In this document: positions 57,893-64,000 of the stretch, piece after piece
Layout of the letters: every line of letters begins with the position of its first letter
How positions within the stretch are numbered: the stretch's first letter is position 1
Assembly (NCBI GenBank): GCA_941918925.1
Contig: OW799233.1
Location: forward strand, 72,319,578 to 72,383,577
Origin: Phyto melanocephala
Taxonomy: Eukaryota; Arthropoda; Insecta; Diptera; Rhinophoridae
Length of the DNA: 64,000 bases
Direction of reading: 5' to 3'
Made by a program: the position numbers and the translations under genes
Notes under the pieces: generated by a model
Databases searched by the model: none
Told to the model about the DNA's origin: nothing
What the model saw: the letters and a program-made list of their open reading frames with translations, nothing else

Positions 57893-59733
57893 TAATTAAA
57901 ATGTAGATAACAGGATGTCGTAGGAAAAAAGAACAGAAAGATGTTTGCGCTTTGGCGCATATGGATTTTTTGTTGATTGTTTTTAAATTAATGTTATTCA
58001 CCGGTACCTGTTTTTTTTATACAATGGTTGTTAGTGTTAACAGAATTTTCTATAAATTTAATAGGTTTAGTTTAAAGTGAAAATTTGTTGTCTGATTATT
58101 ACAAAAGTGCTGGACAGTAGTTGATGGTACATAAATAGATAGTGTGAAAATTATTTATACATTTAAAAAGTTAATTGGTTATATTCGGAAAATTTACTGG
58201 GAATTGTGTTAAATGTAAGTTTTTTTCTGTTTATGAGCTGCGAAGGAATATAGGTATTAATTTTTCAATTTTATAGAACAGCTTGTGCTAGCAATATTGA
58301 TATAAATAGGACACTGAGGAAAAAGCAGCAGATTTTATTTATCTAAATTAATATCCGGGAAACTGGTGTAAGTGGATGATCTCGCCGGAAACTGTATTTA
58401 CATTTACGCTTGTGCAGTGGAAACAGAGGTATTAGGTGGTGTATCAAATATCAGGAAAAGTTTATTAATTTTGTTTAGAATGGGAGGAAAAAAGGTAACG
58501 TTTATTCAATTTTTATTTATTATTTTATTATGGCAGTTCCATTGCATAAGTACTAAAAGGATAAGGAACGAGGCTGGTAACAATATCAGAACAAATATTT
58601 TATAACACTAAGGGAAAAGCTGCTTGAAGTTGTGCAGGCTATCGTTTAGTAGAGTTTGAAACCGTCATCTAGTCCCAAAGCTTTAGAAGGTAAAATATTT
58701 AAACCCTTAGTGGAAAATTCAGTGAAAAATTCAGTTACATATTTATCTGTTTAAATAAGGGAAGAGCATAAGTGAAATTGGATATCTAAAAATAAATAAA
58801 TATTGTAAGGTTAGGTTAGATTAAGGTTATATTAGGGTCATACGCGTTTGTTGTGTAAAGGAGGTCAGACTAGATATTAGGGATTAATTATTCGTGTCAC
58901 AAGTTTTCTTGTAAGATTTATTAATACCTCAAAGAGCTCTTTTAGGGAAATTTGAATACGTTTTTGTTTATTTGTATAAAGGCTGAGAAGTGAGTTGAGC
59001 CTGAGTTTTTATTTTAATCTGGTCTATCCTTTTTCTTGTTAATTATTTTTGTTGGTGAGATAGTTTTTTTTTATATTGTTTTTAATTGTAATACTGGTAT
59101 TGTAAGAGAAAAACTATTGTAGTGTAATTGCAGAGATTTAAGTAAGGGAATAAATAAAGAGATAATTTGGAAATTGATAGTAATTAGTGTTAAGTATTTA
59201 TGATATAAAATTTAACCGGAAGTTAAGGAGACGGAAGTGCTAGGAAATTGTAATTAAGTGATAGTTTAGTCTTGTTGTTTTTATAGAAATTAAAGAGTAA
59301 GTGCAGATTTTATTTTATTGTTTTTTTTTTCTAATTTTATTGTTTTTTTTTTATTATTATGTATAAGTTTTATCAATAAATGTAACAATTGTGTATAAAT
59401 TTAAGATGGAAAAATTTGAGTAAATCATTTAAGATTGAATTGTTGATATAATGGTGAGTTAAAGGACGGATAAAAGGGGTCCGGAATAGATTCATGCGGA
59501 TGCATTGCGGCCATGGATGGGAATAGGGCGATTGGAGGTCACCATCTGCCTCCCTATGAATGATTGTTCCATACGTTGTAGTAGAGTTTGTTTTTTTTTA
59601 TTTAGGTAGTTCACTGTAATTTTTATGCCGAACTTCGGTCATCTTAGGGTTGAGAACTACTCCCCGAGAGGAAGCCGCTAGAGCTGGTAGGGCCGGATGA
59701 CGATTGGCCTAGCAAGAGGTTCGTAACATAAAA
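57893..59733. other. Unassigned; possible LTR ending near 59728
   Basis: No gene. Sequence just before 59734 ends TTCGTAACA, as an LTR might, but I found no matching LTR start or second copy. GTAAGGTTAGGTTAG at 58805 is a short simple repeat. Confidence 0.3.
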
Positions 59734-59751
59734 TGGCGCCCAATCTGAAAG
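59734..59751 (+). other. Primer-binding-site-like sequence
   Basis: TGGCGCCCAATCTGAAAG; the first eight bases are the usual start of gypsy primer sites (compare 4897). Without a defined LTR this is only suggestive. Confidence 0.3.
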
Positions 59752-60713
59752 AAGAAAAAATAGTGTATGTTATCTAGGCACTAGACAATAGAATGGTAAT
59801 TTGTTTTTTTTTAATATAGCCCAACGTTTAGTTTTATTGAGGATTGCTAGGAGACGAAAGGATGTCGTAGCCGTTTTGAATTTTTATTCAAAAGTCAGAT
59901 GTGCGAATAAATTTCGAATATAGTAACCTATGATGAAATTAATACGCCAAATTCACATGATGTTCGGGTAGTGTCTTAGGCAATGAGAACTTCAGTCTAA
60001 ATACCTACCTTGAATGACATCTTGTTGTAAATATAGGTTCTGCTTGATGTTTTGTTTGTGGAGCAGTCGCAACGTGGAACGATAGCCACTCGAGCATAGT
60101 CGTTGAGGTCTGATGTGTCATGAAATATTGCGGACTGGGCTCTGGTAGTCGAGAGTGATATTAGAGCACGAACAAAGCTGTTATAAGTAATTTTGTTCAT
60201 CAATTTGGGTTCATCGACGAGCGTTTCGAACACCGTGTGTGATCCAGGGGTCAAGGAAATCGTATTAAACGAAACCTCGGTAGTACAGGGAACATTAGAG
60301 GAAAGTATGAGGAAGATTGTAAGGGACTAAATAGGAGATATTAGAATATCGGTAGTAGAATTGGCAAGGTCTGTGAGTGAAATGTCAATTAGATCGCGGG
60401 CTGAGGGATCTCAGAATTCAAATCAGGCAGTAAATAATAACAAAACAAATGAGTTAGAAAATGGTAGTAACACCAATATGTTATTATTATTATTATCCTT
60501 TATTAAAAACTTATTCATTTTATCAATATCATTAACAGAGTTATGAGAATTTACTTATAGTATTACAACAATTAACATCTTATTAATAAAATAAAGAAAC
60601 TACTAATATCACAGATTTAAGGAAAAGTTGTTCATAAAAAACCTCGCATCAACTTAGAAGTTATAAGAGATTTTAGAACAATCACTGAAATGTTTTTTTT
60701 AAACAAAAGACCC
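59752..60713. other. Unassigned sequence and LINE 3' flank
   Basis: Small frames on both strands (minus 60254-59997; plus 60361-60546) are not recognised. (TTA)n at 60481-60496. The LINE 3' end probably lies near the T8 run at 60692-60699, which would be poly(A) on minus. Confidence 0.35.
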
Positions 60714-63393
60714 TCAGTGGTTGTTCAGCAAATTTCTTATTATTTCAAAATTTGACCTTCTGCATTTTTCATTAAATGACAGCGTCAGTTCCCTTGTCAA
60801 TGAATTAAACATTTTAAAGTTAAAGTTTCTATGTAGAAGATAAGTTGGATATCTAAAAGGTAGATTGTGTATTATTTTCAAGTTTTTATTTTGAATGATT
60901 TGCAATTTTTTTTGTATGCGTTTTAGCAGCCTTTTGGGACCAGATTTGACAACCATAGGTCATAATCGGTCGAATACACATTTTGTAAATAAGAACTTTG
61001 TTCTTTATATTAAGATTTGATCTTCGGCCAATTAAGGGGTATAAGGCACGACTACACTTAATTGCCTTCTCGCAAATGTAATTAACATGCTGTTTGAATA
61101 AGAGTTTTCTGTCAAGGATTACTCCTAGATATTTAATTTCGTCCTTCAATGGGATAATTGTTCCCCTAGACGATAAATATCTAGTAGGAAAGCGTTTACG
61201 CGATTTGTTGAATGGAAATATAATTGCCTGAGTTTTATCGTCATTGACTTTTATTTTCCATTTGTCATAGTATTTACGAATTAATTTAAGATTATTTTCC
61301 ATTCTTCTAATAATCGCATTCGAGACTTTACCGCAACAAATAAAGGCGCTGTCATCCGCGTAAAAAGCTGCAACATGGTCTCTTCTTAGAGTAACATCAG
61401 ATGTATATATCGAGTATAGTGTAGGGGATAATACTGATCCTTGCGGCAAGCCCGCAGGTATTTGCCTTTCACTAGAAAATTTGTTATTTACAGATACAAC
61501 AAACGTACGTTTATCTAAAAAGCTTTTGATAAGTTTTTGAAGGTAAATTGGAAAATTTAACGTATTTAATTTATACACTAGTCCATCATGCCAGATTGAG
61601 TCAAAAGCTTTTTCGATATCAAGAAAAACGACTCCAGTACTTTTTCGATTACTTTTATTACATTCAAGAAAGTTAACAACTCTCTTAAGTTGATGTACAG
61701 TGGAGTGCTCTTTTCGAAAACCAAATTGTTCCTTATTTATGATATTATTGCAATTTGAAAAATCTAAAATTCTGGAGTGAATAATTTTCTCGAACACCTT
61801 ATCCAATAGGCTTAGAATACTTATTGGCCTATAGCTGGAGGGCAATTTAGGATCCTTTCCATATTTGTGGATTGGAATTACCTTAGCCATTTTAAAAACG
61901 TGTGGGAAGTACCCATTGCTCAGGCAGAAGTTAAATAATTTACTTAAAATTTCAAAAAAGGAGTCTGGCATATTTTTAAGTATTATACTGTTAATCCCAT
62001 CTAAGCCAGGAGCTTTATTATTTTTCAGCAAATGGACAAATGATTTGACTTCAGACAAATTTGTAAGTTTAATACTTGTATTGTCGGTAAGAGTTTGATT
62101 AAGGTCATTAATGTATCTTGATACAACCGAGTCTATGGGTGATGGATTGTTAATAGTAATAGTATGTGAACTAGCAAATACGTCAGCTATTGCATTTGAC
62201 TTTTCGACGTCAGAATTCAGAATTGATCCATCTACATGAAGTTTAGAATATGTAGGATTCTTGCCTTTTAAAGTTTTAGTTAATTTCCAAAACTTTTTGA
62301 AACCGGTAGGCAGATTTGAAATGAATTTCGACCAAGACTCATTCCTGTCTTTATTCAGGTGAAAGTCAATAAGCCTATTTAGCTGTTTCAATATACAATA
62401 TAAATGCATTTTAAAATTAAAATCCCTACATCTTTGGAATTTACGTCTATATTTGTTTCTCTGAGCAATTAGCATTTTGCTAATTTCTGAAATTTGCCGT
62501 TGCCAGGGGTTTCTATGACCAACTGGTATTCTATTGGTAGCTTCTTTTACAATATATATTAGTTTACTTAATGATACATCTAGATTACCTGTGTTTGTAA
62601 TATTTTGATTTATATCTTGTAATATAATTTCATTCTCCACCCAGTTTTTTATTGATAACCAATCGGCTCGATTATATAGGGGTACCAACAAAATGCTATT
62701 ATGTACCTCTCCATAAATGACGCAAGATATTGGTACATGGTCTGACTGCAGAATATTTGGATGTGTTTCCAAGGTTGAAAAAGGAAGACAAGAGTTAGTT
62801 AAAAGGATGTCTACTGTAGACGGCTGTACTGGATTAATATTTTGTCCAAAACGAGTAAATGCATTTGGATAATAAATATAGTAGCTTGATTGAAGGCAGT
62901 GGCTATAAAGCTCATTACCAGCATTATTATTTGAAAAGCAATTCCAGTGAGTATGTTGAGCGTTTAAATCACCGAATAAGAAGAAGTCATTTGAACGTTT
63001 AGTTAAGGCATCCATATCAGTTTTAAAATTTATAGTGTGAGCCGGATTGTACGCAGATGTAAAAATCACAGGGCGCCTATTTATTACTACTCGTACCGAA
63101 ATATTTTCAGCCACACGCGTATTTATAGTTGGTAATATTTCGTGTTCAACATCATATTTTATCGCGATGAGTACACCTCCGCCATGTGTTGGTCTATCCT
63201 CTCTATAAATTTTGTAGCCCCCAAGTTTAAATTTATGGTGGGGTTTCAAAAATGTCTCATTGACAAGGAGAATATCAACTTCCTTGTCGTATAAAAATTT
63301 TTCCAGCCGTGAAGCTGCTGACTCAGTCGTTATGCCTTGAGCATTCCAGTGCATAACATGAACATTGTGACTTACTGTTGATTTATATGGCAT
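60714..63393 (-). pseudogene. Jockey-type ORF2: endonuclease and reverse transcriptase
   Basis: ATG 63393 (MPYKSTVSHNVHVMHWNAQG). APE endonuclease: NETFL (Glu 46), FGDLNAQHTHWN (Asp 142, Asn 144), SDHVPI (Asp 218, His 219). RT: KAPGLDGINS (460-470), YRPISILSLLDKVFEK (521-536), FLDIEKAFDSIWHDGL (Asp 592), GLPQGSVLSPTLYSIY (648-663), FYADDSAF (Asp 680, 681). The frame runs 835 codons to 60886, but homology moves to another frame within the A8 run (T8 on plus, about 60906-60913). It continues KIQKKLQIIQNKNLKIIHNL to TGA 60714. One base change in a homopolymer, possibly a sequencing error, separates it from an intact protein. Confidence 0.92.
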
Positions 63394-64000
63394 GTTGAAG
63401 CATCATTCCCAGCACTCGCAGCTTGTCGTACTTATTTTGGCATCTTTGAAGTGCATCGACAGCATCAAAAAATATTTCCATTAATTTCTCATTGGAAATA
63501 TCATCTTCATTTCTGTTCACAAGATTTTTACTTCTTGTTACATCTGAGTACAGTATATTTTTGGCACCAGAGTCACGTGGATAATTTTGATGCTCCTTAC
63601 CGGGCAGTTGTGGAAAATTAACTTCATTGACGTTGAAGTTCATCATATAATTCTTTTGTGGCACCTTCATTCTGGCTGTGGTACGTTGTCGAATCTCAAG
63701 ATATTCCTGACGACATGGGCATTTAGGGTCGTCAGCTCTGTGCTTCACATTTCTAAAATTCTTTTTTGTGCAGTTGTGACATTTATAAACGATGTTATCA
63801 CTATTTGCAGCTTTGTTCAAAGGGCAATCTGCAAATTCATGATTACCAGCACAGGCTGCACACACTACTACTCTGTTACAGTTTCTAGCACCATGACCAT
63901 ACATAGAGCATTTGGTGCATTGTGTAGGACCTTTATTGCCCTTGAGTGGTCTTCTCCAGTAAACGGCAATATTACTAAAATACCTAATTTTTAATATATC
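63383..64000 (-). CDS. Jockey-type gag (ORF1), N-terminus outside window
   Basis: Nucleic-acid-binding protein of the LINE particle. The frame is open to the window edge. Three CCHC-like knuckles: CTKCSMYGHGARNC, CAACAGNHEFADC, CHNC...NVKHRADDPKC, followed by a linker (VNFPQLP) and a helical tail ending LQHAI at TAA 63383-63385. Its last codons overlap the ORF2 start in ATGCCATATAA, suggesting reinitiation or stop-start coupling. Confidence 0.88.
   Translation of the reverse strand, partial: DILKIRYFSNIAVYWRRPLKGNKGPTQCTKCSMYGHGARNCNRVVVCAACAGNHEFADCPLNKAANSDNIVYKCHNCTKKNFRNVKHRADDPKCPCRQEYLEIRQRTTARMKVPQKNYMMNFNVNEVNFPQLPGKEHQNYPRDSGAKNILYSDVTRSKNLVNRNEDDISNEKLMEIFFDAVDALQRCQNKYDKLRVLGMMLQHAI

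Larger units (their letters stand above)
60714..64000 (-). mobile_element. Jockey-clade LINE, gag start beyond window
   Basis: Minus strand, gag (64000-63383) then ORF2 (63393-60714), overlapping by 11 bp. Zinc-knuckle gag, APE endonuclease and RT without RNase H are the jockey-clade layout. The single ORF2 lesion I see is one frameshift in an A8 run. Confidence 0.9.

Noticed and set aside
59997..60254. Minus-strand 85-codon frame with protein-like composition
   Set aside because: No family recognised, no partner frames nearby; kept only as unassigned sequence.

Overview
This window looks like repeat-rich, AT-rich nuclear DNA from a higher fly (Diptera, Schizophora). I found no convincing single-copy host gene, rRNA, tRNA or CRISPR. 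The inference rests on the element mix: jockey-type LINE, Ty3/gypsy LTR elements, P-superfamily, piggyBac, mariner-like and PIF/Harbinger transposons, an arthropod TATA plus TCAGT promoter, and very abundant short repeats with TATACCC/GGGTATA ends. The species cannot be read from the sequence. Almost every coding region is a transposon gene, most of them broken.

Layout. 1-2.5 kb: 3' part of a LINE reverse transcriptase (+). 2.54-16.06 kb: a gypsy-like element (A, minus strand) with a three-level nest. A P-superfamily transposon (P1, 3640-12559, 20-bp TIRs, 7-bp target duplication) sits in its pol, and P1 is itself split by a second gypsy-like element (B, 3815-9968, two LTRs). A mariner-like fragment lies in the protease-RT spacer of A. 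16-21.7 kb: degraded mariner, RNase-H LINE and piggyBac pseudogenes, all the large ones on minus. 21.7-31 kb: short non-coding repeats, including composite TATACCC elements, mariner-derived MITEs, a near-perfect 1.3-kb tandem duplication and a TAA-flanked MITE.

31.1-43.1 kb: a PIF/Harbinger element with matching ends at 31108 and 43081. Its transposase gene (minus, two introns) is broken up by a Transib-like element (31651-33575), a second and much more complete P-type element with about 470-bp inverted arms (33.6-39.3 kb), a 684-bp MITE inside that, and a 2.1-kb repeat lying in a Harbinger intron. 43.2-45.3 kb: minus-strand fragments of an RNase-H LINE. 45.5-50.6 kb: three more TAA-flanked MITEs. 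Between them lies a tandem array of seven exon-like modules (48488-49591), each about 63 nt and most with both splice sites kept.

50.6-53.5 kb: AT-rich sequence with no recognised gene. 53474-57892: a transposon with about 260-bp TIRs. It encodes Cys/His modules, a conserved TGCDTTSAFF motif and a Tesmin/TSO1-like CXC cluster, and is interrupted by a 5'-truncated LINE with a 14-bp target duplication. 57.9-60.7 kb: mostly unassigned, with one primer-binding-site-like sequence. 60.7-64 kb (minus): a nearly intact jockey-clade LINE, gag and ORF2 overlapping by 11 bp, running off the right edge.

The most interesting objects are the CXC transposon with long TIRs, the tandem exon array, the hairpin array in the leader of gypsy B, and the deep dated nesting, which gives a relative insertion order for many families.
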